A stretch of 39,714 nt of DNA from Spirochaetaceae bacterium (GTDB lineage Bacteria > Spirochaetota > Spirochaetia > DSM-27196 > PXBQ01). Shown here piece by piece: positions 1-9,310 of this stretch (the first letter of the stretch is position 1; every line of letters starts with the position of its first letter). The position numbers and the translations under genes were made by a program. The notes under the pieces were generated by a model, which saw nothing but the letters and a program-made list of their open reading frames with translations, was not told the DNA's origin and ran no database searches. The stretch spans positions 1 through 39,714 of the forward strand of contig REEC01000088.1 in the NCBI GenBank assembly GCA_007695285.1. Direction: 5' to 3'.

Positions 1-1603
1 AATGCAGGATTCCCTGGTTTCCCCAGAAGTTGATCGCGACGATCTGCAGGCCCGGCAGATCGTCGCGCAACTTCAGCACCGCCGGGTTCTGTACGTGCCC
101 AATATAGTGGTGTTTCAGGATCTTCCCGTTCAGGTCCGTGATGTACGCGCCGGCGTCGCTCCCGGCGTAAAAGATCCGCGGTTCCGCCGATCCGGTTCCG
201 GTCAGATCGACGATCGCGACACCGTCGGTGTGATCGGGCACGTTGTCCTCGTTGTTCCAGAGCATGCGTCCGTCGTGGTCGAAGAGCGAGTGGCCGATCG
301 CGATCTCGTCGTGCCCGTCGCCGTCGATGTCGGCCGCATACGGGTAGTGGCCGGTCCGGATCGTTCTATCCCACATAAGCGTCAGGTTCTCGTCGTATAC
401 CCAGAAGTTCCAGTATCGGTCTTTCACGAGGATGTCGCCCTTGCGTCCGAGTCCACGCAGGTCGCAGAAGAAGAGACAGTCGCCGAGAATCTTCGGAAAC
501 TTGTCCGCGGGCGGCCGGCTATCGGGCAACTCCGCGCTGCGCTTGACCGTGCCGGTCGCCCCGTCGACGATGAAAATCTTGTGGTCGCGGCAGTATACTA
601 CTTCGTTCTTGCCATCGCCGTCGATGTCGTGGATCTGCACGCCGACGTCGTTCGTCAGAAACCAGTTGTCTGCGTCGGGCTCGCCGTGCCGCCAGAGAAT
701 ATTGCCGTCGAGGTCGATTGCAGTAACGCAGCCGACCTCGGCGTACGCGTCGCGTGGGCCGTGCTGGATAACCTGCGGAACAAGAATGTCGATCACGCCG
801 TTTCCCGTGAGGTCGCCGAACCTGAGGTTCCGGCCGACGCCGAATCCCGGAGTCGCGATTTTTTTCCAGACCTTCGGTGCCGGGTATTTCGTGCGGAGTT
901 CTTCGAGTTCAGCGGCAGAACGAGCTTTTTTCTCCGCGACGGTTTGAGCGGACTTTTCGTCCGTTGAGACGTGTACCGAGAGAAAGTCGGCGGGACCGTC
1001 CGAGAGCAGGCCAATCTTGCCGTTCGGGAACGTCGTGTCGCTGCACGAGAGTTCCACCGGTTCTGCGGCAAGTCCTTCGGCCGTGACTTCTATCATTTCC
1101 CCACGGAGTACGGCATGAAGCGTGAGCCGGTCGCCTGCGTTGTAGCTCGCCGCGCATTCCGCAAGAACCGTCTCGTCGGGATCCTGGAACGCCTTCTCGT
1201 CTTCTACCTTGATGATAACGACCCGTCCGTTCTCCACTCCGCAGAAGTAGTACATCCGGTTTGTGATATACCGGACCACGAGCCCACACCGTTCGGTCGC
1301 GGGCGCGATGAAGGTCATCTCGACCGAGTAGTCCTCCCACGCGGTATCACCGGCGGCGACCATCGGGTGCGTATACCTCTTGTCGTTCTTGAACGTCTGG
1401 CGCATCGCGTGCTTTCCGTCAACGTCCGCGATATGCCAGGCCTTCCCCGCAGGGCCGCTTCCAAACGCGGCAACCGACCAACCCTCTTTGGGCGCCGCGG
1501 AGTCGAGATAATGATACTCGGTCAACGGCCCGACGTCCGCCGAGAACATGCCGATCGGCAGCTTGTCGAAGTTGTCCCGAAAAAGTGTAACTGAGTCGTG
1601 CAT
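1..1603 (-). CDS. VCBS/FG-GAP beta-propeller protein, 3' end beyond the window
   Basis: The reading frame starts at ATG 1603 and stays open to base 1, so about 534 residues are visible and the C-terminus is missing. The start follows GGGAGAA at 6 bases. Residues 1 to about 210 look like a concanavalin/LamG-like sandwich domain of the kind found in sugar-binding or glycosidase-associated proteins. From about residue 250 there are repeated propeller blades with calcium-loop-like motifs: GDLTGNGVIDIL, DIDGDGKNEVV and DIDGDGHDEIAIG. This arrangement resembles the propeller of rhamnogalacturonan lyases (PL11) and related VCBS proteins. There is no signal peptide (the protein begins MHDSVTLFRDNFDKLP), so it may be cytoplasmic, which is odd for a secreted lyase type. 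A lyase activity is possible but not shown, because the catalytic part cannot be assigned. Confidence 0.8.
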   Translation of the reverse strand, partial: MHDSVTLFRDNFDKLPIGMFSADVGPLTEYHYLDSAAPKEGWSVAAFGSGPAGKAWHIADVDGKHAMRQTFKNDKRYTHPMVAAGDTAWEDYSVEMTFIAPATERCGLVVRYITNRMYYFCGVENGRVVIIKVEDEKAFQDPDETVLAECAASYNAGDRLTLHAVLRGEMIEVTAEGLAAEPVELSCSDTTFPNGKIGLLSDGPADFLSVHVSTDEKSAQTVAEKKARSAAELEELRTKYPAPKVWKKIATPGFGVGRNLRFGDLTGNGVIDILVPQVIQHGPRDAYAEVGCVTAIDLDGNILWRHGEPDADNWFLTNDVGVQIHDIDGDGKNEVVYCRDHKIFIVDGATGTVKRSAELPDSRPPADKFPKILGDCLFFCDLRGLGRKGDILVKDRYWNFWVYDENLTLMWDRTIRTGHYPYAADIDGDGHDEIAIGHSLFDHDGRMLWNNEDNVPDHTDGVAIVDLTGTGSAEPRIFYAGSDAGAYITDLNGKILKHHYIGHVQNPAVLKLRDDLPGLQIVAINFWGNQGILH

Positions 1604-1640
1604 CGAGGTTCTCCCGGCTTGTTTTGTTTGTTCAGGGCAG

Positions 1641-1670
1641 ATTCTACCCGATGTGGACCGCGACTGCCAG
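1641..1670 (-). promoter_or_regulatory. Putative promoter of the beta-propeller gene
   Basis: On the minus strand CTGGCA (-35, 1665-1670) and TAGAAT (-10, 1641-1646) are 18 bases apart. Transcription would start about 30 bases before the ATG at 1603, giving a leader that contains the GGGAGAA ribosome site. The match is by eye only. Confidence 0.4.
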
Positions 1671-1707
1671 CGGCCGAGCGCGTCGATGACTGCTCCGTCG
1701 CCCCCGC

Positions 1708-1945
1708 TCACTCGGCGCTTCGCGCGTACGCGATTGCGTCGTCCAGAGTGAGCGAGTTGCCGTCCGCGAATGCTACGTCGTACGTCGTCGCCAAGGGCCT
1801 TTCGCGCGGCGACGAGTTGGATCGCGAGCGGAAGCCCTTCGAGCCGGACGCAGATCTCAGCGACGGCGTTCGCGTTCTCTTCGGTTACGTCGAAGCCCGG
1901 GTTTGTCGCGCGCGCGCGTTGCACAAAGAGACTCACCGTCTCGTA
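1708..1945 (-). pseudogene. Remnant of an AfsR/LuxR-type ATPase regulator
   Basis: In one minus-strand frame (1945 to about 1802) the translation contains VSLFVQRARATNPGF, then ENANAVAEICVRLEGLPLAI, then QLVAAR. This is the hallmark end of the NB-ARC ATPase module of large AfsR/LuxR-type transcription regulators (family pattern: LFVERARA...EICRRLDGLPLAIELAAAR). At the joint the frame shifts and the next residues, PLATTYDVAFADGNSLTLDD followed by AIAYARSAE and a stop at 1708-1710, match the short stretch that lies near the C-terminus in the same family (AWAEGRALSLEEAVAYAL-like). Several hundred intervening residues and the whole N-terminus are missing. An in-frame TAG lies just before the first fragment. 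No function is expected. It sits between the DUF456 gene and the beta-propeller gene. Confidence 0.7.
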
Positions 1946-1975
1946 CTACGCGATCACAGCCGGCGTGGTTCCCGG

Positions 1976-2473
1976 TTATCCGAACAGCCGGAGCGCACCG
2001 CGGACGAAGACAAACGCGACGCCGCCGGTGACGGCGAGTTTCAACACGATGCCTCCGATCGTGCCGCGGAAAACGGCGATCGCGGCTTTGAGCGGATTTT
2101 TGTTGTCTCGGTGGAACACGAGCTCGCCGACGAGCGCGCCGGCAAACGCGCCGAGGAAGACGCCGAACGGCGGGAAAAACACCGTGCCCGCGATCATCCC
2201 GACGATGCTTCCCCAGACGCCGCCTCTGTTCGCCCCGGCCTTTCCCGCCGCGCGCGCCGGCAGGATCGAGTCGACGATCTGCGCGCCGACCGCCAATGCC
2301 GTCCAGATGACGAGCGTCACGGGCGCGTACACGAGCCATCCACCCACGATCGATACCACGAATAGAGCCGCGACGGCCAGGACCGGCCCCGGAACAACCG
2401 GCACGACGCACCCGATGAGGCCCAGAATAAGTAACACCGCGCCGCCCGAGACGGCCAGGATCTCAGCGATCAT
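1976..2473 (-). CDS. DUF456 family membrane protein
   Basis: The protein has 165 residues and four to five hydrophobic segments rich in Gly and Ala (near residues 4-50, 55-75, 88-120 and 133-160). The order is: two close N-terminal helices with the turn GCVVPVVPGPVL, a helix pair, a glycine-rich helix pair (FPPFGVFLGAFAGALVGEL), a charged loop, and a C-terminal helix. This is the DUF456 pattern; the family has no established biochemical function. The gene follows the amidohydrolase by 19 bases on the same strand and probably shares its transcript. The start at ATG 2473 has only a weak ribosome site. Confidence 0.75.
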   Translation of the reverse strand: MIAEILAVSGGAVLLILGLIGCVVPVVPGPVLAVAALFVVSIVGGWLVYAPVTLVIWTALAVGAQIVDSILPARAAGKAGANRGGVWGSIVGMIAGTVFFPPFGVFLGAFAGALVGELVFHRDNKNPLKAAIAVFRGTIGGIVLKLAVTGGVAFVFVRGALRLFG

Positions 2474-2492
2474 ATGTTTGCTTGCCGCGCGG

Positions 2493-3458
2493 TCATAGCC
2501 CCGGGTACCACGTCTGCGCGTTAGTCACGGAGAACTTTTCGAGCACGTCGGCGGGCAGCCCGAGCCCCTTCGACGTTTGGCCCGCGAAACTCACGTCTTC
2601 CTCGGTCCCGAAGTAGCGGGTATACGCGTCGTAGGTCGCACGCGTTTTCGCGAGCATCGCGTCGAGCTCGTCGGGGGTCATCTCGGAGTGGCACTTACGG
2701 CAGACGATGTCGGTTCCGAAAAGAACCCGGTCGCTGTACGCAACCATGAACTCCCTGACTTTTTGTGGGTCTTGGACCATCAAATCGCCGAGCCGGGCCG
2801 AGACGTCGACCGCGAAGTTGGGGTAGCTTTCAAAACGTTTTGCGACTTCCGCGACATCGTACTCGAGACTGCCGAGGTGGGCGCCGATCAGTCGAAGTTT
2901 GGGGTGTTTCTCCATCACCCGGTCGCGTGCGGCGATCAGCTCCGCGTGCGTGGGGTACTCCGGCTTGTTGTACATGTGCCACTCGGGGTTCTTGCTGTAG
3001 TACCCGTAGTGAACGGATCCCTCGCGGAGCGGCTGCCAGCACTCGAGTGGCTCGCCGATGTGCATCAGGATCGGCATGCCCTCGCGCACCAGAAACTCGT
3101 AGACAGGATCGAAAACCTCATCGTCGATCAAGACGAAGCGGTCGTCGCGGTCCGTGAGCTCCATGCCGATGTTCTTCCACGCCTTCACCGCGATAGCTCC
3201 GTCGGCGAAGTCGCGTCTGAGACCGGCGATCACCATCGATGCGTACTCACGATCCGAGACCGTGTAGTCGGGCAGATCGAACGACGTACACCACGCGTAC
3301 CGGTCGGCGTGACGCTTTGTGAGCTCGCGATACAGACCGATCTGCGGGTGCCACTCACCCGCGGCGACGCAGATATTGAGCAGCTTGAGATCATACTGCT
3401 CGAGCAGCCGCAGCGTCTCGGGCGTATCTCCGGAGTAGTGGATATGAGCATCGATCAT
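2493..3458 (-). CDS. Amidohydrolase family 2 (TIM-barrel metal hydrolase/decarboxylase type)
   Basis: This 321-residue protein has the amidohydrolase-2 layout. The metal-binding HxH is at residues 5-7 (DAHIHY), a third His is at 133 (LMHIGEP), a fourth at 194 (IGAHLGS), and the closing Asp at 250 (LFGTDIV). Members hydrolyse or decarboxylate small cyclic or aromatic compounds with a divalent metal; the substrate here cannot be told. A short Cys pair (CRKC, 253-256) after the Asp is not a general family feature. The start at 3458 follows AGGAGG with good spacing. The likely partner is the DUF456 gene 19 bases downstream. Divergent from the export operon at 3629. Confidence 0.85.
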   Translation of the reverse strand: MIDAHIHYSGDTPETLRLLEQYDLKLLNICVAAGEWHPQIGLYRELTKRHADRYAWCTSFDLPDYTVSDREYASMVIAGLRRDFADGAIAVKAWKNIGMELTDRDDRFVLIDDEVFDPVYEFLVREGMPILMHIGEPLECWQPLREGSVHYGYYSKNPEWHMYNKPEYPTHAELIAARDRVMEKHPKLRLIGAHLGSLEYDVAEVAKRFESYPNFAVDVSARLGDLMVQDPQKVREFMVAYSDRVLFGTDIVCRKCHSEMTPDELDAMLAKTRATYDAYTRYFGTEEDVSFAGQTSKGLGLPADVLEKFSVTNAQTWYPGL

Positions 3459-3484
3459 CGTAGAGCCTCCTGCGGATTACGTCG

Positions 3485-3513
3485 ATGATACTCGGAAAGC
3501 CGCGTAGAGTCAC
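3485..3513 (-). promoter_or_regulatory. Putative promoter of the amidohydrolase-DUF456 pair
   Basis: On the minus strand GTGACT (3508-3513) and TATCAT (3485-3490) are 17 bases apart. The expected transcript start lies about 20 bases before ATG 3458, leaving room for the AGGAGG site. Confidence 0.45.
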
Positions 3514-3628
3514 GGGCTCGTTGGGGGATACCAACTTCACCGCAGATTCACAAGAACCGCTCGGTGTCTTCATCGGAAGGGGTAATACTAACCACACGCG
3601 GAACAGCGATGGTCCGTCGGAGGGATCG

Positions 3629-4861
3629 ATGAAAACGTACGTCAAAGTTGGAGTCATAGTCGTTGTATTGTTCGCGGCCGCCGCGACCGTCTGGACGTTG
3701 GTGCGGAATGGAAGTGACAGTCGGAATGGATCGGCGACCGCTGCTGAGTTGAGTATCGTCAAACCACAACCGGGAACCGTCACGGTCGGCATCGATGCGC
3801 CTGCAGTGCTCGAGCCGTATCGCTCGATAGTGATCCGGTCGACCGTTGGTGGTCGGCTCGAGTACGTGTCACCGACAGGTTCGATCGTGAACGAGGGCGA
3901 AGTCGTCGCACGGTTCGATCCCATAGAGGCCGACGCGAAGGTAGCGCGCTCACGGATCGACGTTGCGGAGGCGGCGCTTTCGCTAGAAAGATCGAAAAGA
4001 AACCTCGACAAAGCCGCGACGGCTCTCGCCGAGTCGGAAGAGCTGTTCGCGATCGGTGCCGTGACGCGTGAAAGGCTCGACGCCGCGCGCGACTCGCGTG
4101 CCGATTCCGAACACGCGGTACAATCGGCCGAACTGTCGCTCGAAAAGGCGCGTCTCTCGCTCGACGCCGTGCTCCGCGAACGCGAGGCGCTCGTCGTCCG
4201 GGCGCCGTACACCGGCGTCGTCGTCACGGCGGCCGCTGCGGCAGGCGATTCCGTCGGCGCAAACTCCACGTTGATTACGATAGCCGATCTCTCCCGTCTG
4301 CGTGTGATCGCCGAGATCGACGAGTACGATATCGTCCGGATCAAGACCGGGATGAGCGCTGAAGTCATCGTCGACGCCGTGTCGGGACGCGACGGATCGC
4401 CGCCTTCGTTTTCGTCCGAGGTCGAAGCGATCAGCCCGACGGCGCGGATCGTCAGTAACATCTCCGTGTTCACTGTCTCCGCGGTTATCGAGAACGAAAC
4501 CGGTGTCCTGCGCCCGGGCATGACCGCCGACCTTTCGGTTCTGATTGCGCGCGATCGCGGGCTTGTCGTTCCTTCCCGGACCGTCTCGACGGTTCGGGGT
4601 CGCAGCTACATCGATGTACTCGTCGACGACGAGCCGGAAACCCGACGAATCGAGATCGGCGCGAACGACGGCGTGAACGTCGTCGTGCTCGAAGGTATCG
4701 ACGAGCAGGATAGAATCGTCGCTCCGAGTATCGGCGGGATTGAAGTCCTGAGTGCGACGCCTCCCGTACCGGACTCGAGTTCGAGCGTGATCCCGATGAG
4801 CGTCCCGGGGACCAGCTCGGGAGGCACGAGTGGCGGCGGCGGTGGCGGAGGCCGTCAATGA
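3629..4861 (+). CDS. HlyD/MacA-like periplasmic adaptor of an ABC exporter
   Basis: The protein has 410 residues. One N-terminal membrane segment (residues 5-25) is followed by a lipoyl/biotinyl-like half (GGRLEYVSPTGSIVNEGEVV), a coiled-coil hairpin (about residues 105-185) and the second half (VRAPYTGVVV), then a beta-barrel domain and a tail of Ser, Thr and Gly ending in GGGGGGGRQ. This is the membrane-fusion-protein order seen in MacA. It should link the inner-membrane MacB-like complex to an outer-membrane channel; none is encoded in this operon. ATG 3629 is chosen because it follows GGAGGGATCG and begins the hydrophobic segment; an in-frame codon at 3485 would add a polar, unlikely leader. 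The stop overlaps the ATPase start (ATGA). Confidence 0.87.
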   Translation: MKTYVKVGVIVVVLFAAAATVWTLVRNGSDSRNGSATAAELSIVKPQPGTVTVGIDAPAVLEPYRSIVIRSTVGGRLEYVSPTGSIVNEGEVVARFDPIEADAKVARSRIDVAEAALSLERSKRNLDKAATALAESEELFAIGAVTRERLDAARDSRADSEHAVQSAELSLEKARLSLDAVLREREALVVRAPYTGVVVTAAAAAGDSVGANSTLITIADLSRLRVIAEIDEYDIVRIKTGMSAEVIVDAVSGRDGSPPSFSSEVEAISPTARIVSNISVFTVSAVIENETGVLRPGMTADLSVLIARDRGLVVPSRTVSTVRGRSYIDVLVDDEPETRRIEIGANDGVNVVVLEGIDEQDRIVAPSIGGIEVLSATPPVPDSSSSVIPMSVPGTSSGGTSGGGGGGGRQ

Positions 4862-5573
4862 TCGACGCCATGACTGGTCCGATGATCGTCTTTGAAGACA
4901 TCGAGAAGACATACACGATGGGGACGGAAATCATCCGGGCACTCGACGGTGTATCGTTCAGCGTCGAGGCCGGTGAGTTCGTCTCGATAACCGGGCCGAG
5001 TGGGTCGGGCAAGAGTACGTTGATGAACGTGATCGGTTGCCTCGATACGCCGAACCGTGGAACGTACGTGCTCGCCGGCGAATCGGTCGAGAACCTTTCG
5101 AGGGACCAACTCGCCGAGGTCCGAAACACCCGGATCGGGTTCGTGTTTCAGACCTTCAACCTTCTCCCGCGGCTCACCGCGATCGAGAATGTCGAGGTAC
5201 CGCTCGTGTACGCCGGTGTGCCGCGCCGTGAGCGGAAGCGGCGGGCGGCCGAGTTGCTCGAGCGCGTCGGGCTCGCCGACCGCGGCAAACACCGGCCGAC
5301 CGAGTTGTCCGGCGGTCAGCGGCAACGAGTCGCAATCGCTCGCGCGCTCTCGCTCGACCCGGCCGTGTTGCTCGCCGACGAACCGACCGGTGCGCTCGAT
5401 ACCGCGACCGGGCACGAGATAATGGAACTGTTCCACGCCCTCCATCGCGACGGAGCTACGATTATGTTGGTGACTCACGAGCCGGACCTCGCCGAACAGG
5501 CAGACCGCGTCATCCGGGTTCTCGACGGGCGCATCACCGAAGACCGCCGATGCGCTCATCAGGAGGTGCTCGT

Positions 5574-5577
<4 letters not shown>
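4858..5577 (+). CDS. ABC exporter ATPase, MacB/LolD type
   Basis: The protein has 239 residues and all ABC motifs: Walker A GPSGSGKS (46-53), Q-loop Gln98 (FVFQTFNLLPRLTAIEN), signature LSGGQ (150-154), Walker B LLADEP (171-176) and the switch His207 (LVTHEPD). The Q-loop sequence is typical of the LolD/MacB group, which powers transport by pulling on a four-helix FtsX-type permease. It overlaps the adaptor by four bases and the permease by four bases, so the three are translated together. A second possible start lies at Met5; the overlap favours the first. Confidence 0.93.
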
Positions 5578-6800
<1,223 letters not shown>

Positions 6801-6857
6801 GCAGCAGTCGAGATCGTGAGATATCGGAGAGGACCCACTATGAGAGGAGGAGTACAC

Positions 6858-7442
6858 GTGAGAACATTTTTCAGGCAAGCCGTGTTGATCGCGGCAGTTA
6901 TCGGCTTTGCGTTCACCGGAGTCGCCGTTACGGTCGCGCAGCAGCACGCGAGTGATCCGGCGATGCAGAAAGCGCGCGAGGAAACGCAAGTCGTTCTGGA
7001 TTTTGCGCGGTTTCTCGGGATCGTGCTGAGGATGGTCGAGCAGGAACCCACGCTCGGACTCTCATCCGCGCAAGCTCGGCAGTTGCTCGACGTTCTGTCC
7101 GACGTCAGAACGACGAGCCGCTTGACGGCGACAAACGCGCGGCGGATGATGGGGTACATCGAAGACGATATCCTCACCGCGCAGCAGCTCATGTTCACCG
7201 ACCGCGTCTGGATGCAGTCGAGCGGCGAACGCTCGTCGGCCGGTGCATCCGGGAGCCAGAACAGGGGTTCAAACACCACGGGTGAGCAATCCGGTACCGG
7301 AAGCGAAGCGTCGGCGAACGCCGGTGCTTTGTCATCGTACGCCTCGGGTGGGCCGTACAACCCTCTGAGCGACACGACGCGACGGCAAGGGCAGGATTTC
7401 GAGGCTTTGTACGAGTACGCGCTCTCCCGCGCCGGGAGGTGA
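6858..7442 (+). CDS. Small exported protein of the MacAB-like operon, unknown function
   Basis: The protein has 194 residues and no recognised domain. Residues 1-27 look like a signal peptide (FFRQAVLIAAVIGFAFTG, then VAVTVAQQ). The middle (30-115) is helical, with a segment running from LGLSSAQARQLLDVL to ILTAQQLMF. Paired 'limit-by-helix' segments of this type occur in small proteins encoded beside MacAB-like exporters in other bacteria (recollection, not a search). The last 70 residues are low-complexity Ser, Gly, Thr and Asn. GTG 6858 is chosen because AGGAGGAG lies five bases before it; ATG 6840 with a weaker site is an in-frame alternative that only lengthens the signal peptide. It follows the permease by 57 bases and may be the fourth operon member, perhaps an accessory or cargo-linked factor. 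Confidence 0.7.
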   Translation: MRTFFRQAVLIAAVIGFAFTGVAVTVAQQHASDPAMQKAREETQVVLDFARFLGIVLRMVEQEPTLGLSSAQARQLLDVLSDVRTTSRLTATNARRMMGYIEDDILTAQQLMFTDRVWMQSSGERSSAGASGSQNRGSNTTGEQSGTGSEASANAGALSSYASGGPYNPLSDTTRRQGQDFEALYEYALSRAGR

Positions 7443-7447
7443 CCGCC

Positions 7448-8356
7448 TTAGCAGCTGACGTCTTTGCCGTCTTCGCCGAAGATCGCGAGGCGTTGTTCCC
7501 GCGCGACTTTCTCGACGCTGCGGGGGACGTAGTGGAACTGCAGCGCCCAGCGCTGCTCGTTCGTCGTGTTCTTCGGAGTGCCGTGTGGGATCTTGGCGTC
7601 GAAGATCACGAGGTCTCCGGGCTCCATCGGGAGCGCGACCGGGCGTTTGCCCGCGAGTTCGGTGTCGCAGATCTGCCAGTCACGGCGTTTGAAGTGAACG
7701 ATCGGACCTCCGGTGTGTCCGCCGCGCAGCATGAACATCGCGCCGTTTTCCGGGGTGACTTTCCCGAGCGCGATCCAGACGCCGCAGATCCGCGACTCGA
7801 TCGGCAGATCGAAGTACGCGTGATCCTGATGCCACGGTTTCTCGCGGCCGAACGGCGGCTTTACGAGCGCCATCGCCTGGAAGACGCGGGTCGGCTCACC
7901 TGCGAGTGTCTCGATCGCGTTGCGAAGTGGACGGTAGTTCGCGACAACCGCGAGCGGCTTGTGAGTACGCGTGAACCCCATGAACTTGCGCACGAAACCC
8001 GCGCGCTCCTCGGCCGGGATCGCGCGGATCGCGGCAGAGAGCTGCTCGGCGTCGGCGTTCTCGACTGCGGTTCCAAGAAGGCCCTCGATACGCGCGCGCA
8101 TCGGCCCTTCGTACGCGACGTTCACGCAGTCCGGGTCGTCCGCGCGGCACATCGTTTGAAGTTCGGCGAGCGCCTTTGTGATCATCTCTCCGGGTATCGC
8201 GCTCCTCACGACGAGAAATCCGTCGCGGTCGTACTGGCTCCGAGACTCGGGACCGAACGACTCCCACCCGTCGACCGGCTCGAACTTGCCGTGCGTCGTG
8301 TAGAGCCCCGGATCGTGATCCGGAATCGCCGTCTCGAATACTACGTTTTTTACCAT
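7448..8356 (-). CDS. Phytanoyl-CoA dioxygenase (PhyH) family protein
   Basis: The protein has 302 residues and the Fe(II)/2-oxoglutarate oxygenase fold of PhyH. The iron ligands are His176 and Asp178 (PWHQDHAYFD) and His258 (IPHGTPKN); Arg269 (EQRWALQFHY) is placed to bind the 2-oxoglutarate carboxylate. It should hydroxylate a small organic substrate, releasing CO2 and succinate; the substrate is unknown. The start at 8356 follows GGGAG at seven bases. It is divergent from an AraC-type gene 123 bases away, which is a common pairing for this family and suggests that the regulator controls it. Its stop lies five bases from the stop of the exported-protein gene, tail to tail, and no terminator is visible between them. 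Confidence 0.9.
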   Translation of the reverse strand: MVKNVVFETAIPDHDPGLYTTHGKFEPVDGWESFGPESRSQYDRDGFLVVRSAIPGEMITKALAELQTMCRADDPDCVNVAYEGPMRARIEGLLGTAVENADAEQLSAAIRAIPAEERAGFVRKFMGFTRTHKPLAVVANYRPLRNAIETLAGEPTRVFQAMALVKPPFGREKPWHQDHAYFDLPIESRICGVWIALGKVTPENGAMFMLRGGHTGGPIVHFKRRDWQICDTELAGKRPVALPMEPGDLVIFDAKIPHGTPKNTTNEQRWALQFHYVPRSVEKVAREQRLAIFGEDGKDVSC

Positions 8357-8444
8357 CTGAACGCTCCCTTTTCTCCACCGTACGCGGACATTGTCGACTA
8401 AACCTTACTGAAAAAATAATATATCGACGCGCACCTTTCGCCAA

Positions 8445-8473
8445 TGGACTGCTCGAACGGTTTCATGTAAAAA
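8445..8473 (+). promoter_or_regulatory. Putative promoter of the araC-type gene, leaderless
   Basis: TGGACT (8445-8450) and TAAAAA (8468-8473) are 17 bases apart, and the -10 box ends six bases before ATG 8480. A transcript from here would begin at or near the start codon. The -10 match is the weakest of the leaderless set. Confidence 0.35.
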
Positions 8474-8479
8474 TTGAAC

Positions 8480-9277
8480 ATGCCGTGCGAACAACTCTCG
8501 ATCAACAGCGCTGCCCGTTTTTCTTGCTCGCCGGACTGGAGCTGGGATACCGGCCCCGCCGGTCTCTCCGATCGTGATCTCTGGGCCGTCCTGAGCGGTG
8601 TCGGGACGCTGACTGTCGGGCAGAAACCGTACGAAGTCGGTCGCGGTGACGTGTTTGTTCTGCCTCCGCGCGTGCGGATCGTCGGTCGCCATGACCCGTC
8701 GCGACCGCTCATCGTCGTCGGCGTGCATTTCTCCGGTGGTGGTGAGTTGCCGTTCCACGTGAAGGTCGTGCCGGTCGAGTTTCTCGCCGGAATCCTCGAC
8801 CGCGTCGTCCGGAACAATCTCCTGCGGCGGCGCTCCGACGCGGAAACGTGGCTTCACGTCGGTCTCGCCGAGATCCGGACCGCCGCGGTCGCCGGAGCCT
8901 CCGGAACCCTGGTCGAGGCGGTGTCGGTCGCGTGCGACCGGATTCGCGACCGGCCCGGAGACGACTGGCGCGTCTCCGATATCGCCGCGTCGGCGGGCGT
9001 CTCGCAGCAGCATTTGGGGCGCGTTTTCGTCAAACACACCGGGCTCTCGCCGCGCGCGTTTATCGTGCACGCGAGGATCTCGGCCGCACAGGCGTACCTC
9101 CGCGGCACATCACTGCCCGCTAAACGGATCGCGGATGAACTCGGATTTCACGATGAGTCGCACTTCTCGCGGCAGTTTTCACGGTTAGTCGGGGTACCTC
9201 CCTCAGCGTATCGTTCGCGTGATTTCCCGGATTCCGGCGTGAAAACGACACCGACCGATCGAGACCGATGGCATTGA
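8480..9277 (+). CDS. AraC-family transcription regulator
   Basis: The protein has 265 residues. An N-terminal cupin-like sensing domain (about 20-110, with VGRGDVFVLPP and LIVVGVHFSGGG) is followed by two helix-turn-helix units in the last 100 residues: WRVSDIAASAGVSQQHLGRV and AKRIADELGFHDESHFSRQF, ending in VGVPPSAYR. This is the AraC/XylS DNA-binding layout. No Shine-Dalgarno precedes ATG 8480; instead a -10-like box ends six bases upstream. The gene is divergent from the PhyH gene and is the obvious candidate for its regulator. The inducer is unknown. Confidence 0.9.
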   Translation: MPCEQLSINSAARFSCSPDWSWDTGPAGLSDRDLWAVLSGVGTLTVGQKPYEVGRGDVFVLPPRVRIVGRHDPSRPLIVVGVHFSGGGELPFHVKVVPVEFLAGILDRVVRNNLLRRRSDAETWLHVGLAEIRTAAVAGASGTLVEAVSVACDRIRDRPGDDWRVSDIAASAGVSQQHLGRVFVKHTGLSPRAFIVHARISAAQAYLRGTSLPAKRIADELGFHDESHFSRQFSRLVGVPPSAYRSRDFPDSGVKTTPTDRDRWH

Positions 9278-9303
9278 AGAGTGAGTGCCATCCGGAGTAT
9301 CGT
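9274..9303 (+). promoter_or_regulatory. Putative leaderless promoter of the small unknown gene at 9311
   Basis: TTGAAG (9274-9279) and TATCGT (9298-9303) are 18 bases apart and the -10 box ends seven bases before ATG 9311. The -35 box overlaps the last codons of the AraC gene. This arrangement favours 9311 over the in-frame GTG at 9281. Confidence 0.45.
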
Positions 9304-9310
9304 TTGGGTC

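Noticed and set aside
2..967. Long plus-strand open frame
   Set aside because: It is antisense to the beta-propeller gene, has no domain, and its composition (Val, Arg, Asp rich) is what the opposite strand of a GC-rich gene gives.
3485..3628. N-terminal extension of the MacA-like adaptor
   Set aside because: The frame is open to 3485, but the added 48 residues are polar, would hide the membrane anchor, and overlap the divergent amidohydrolase promoter.
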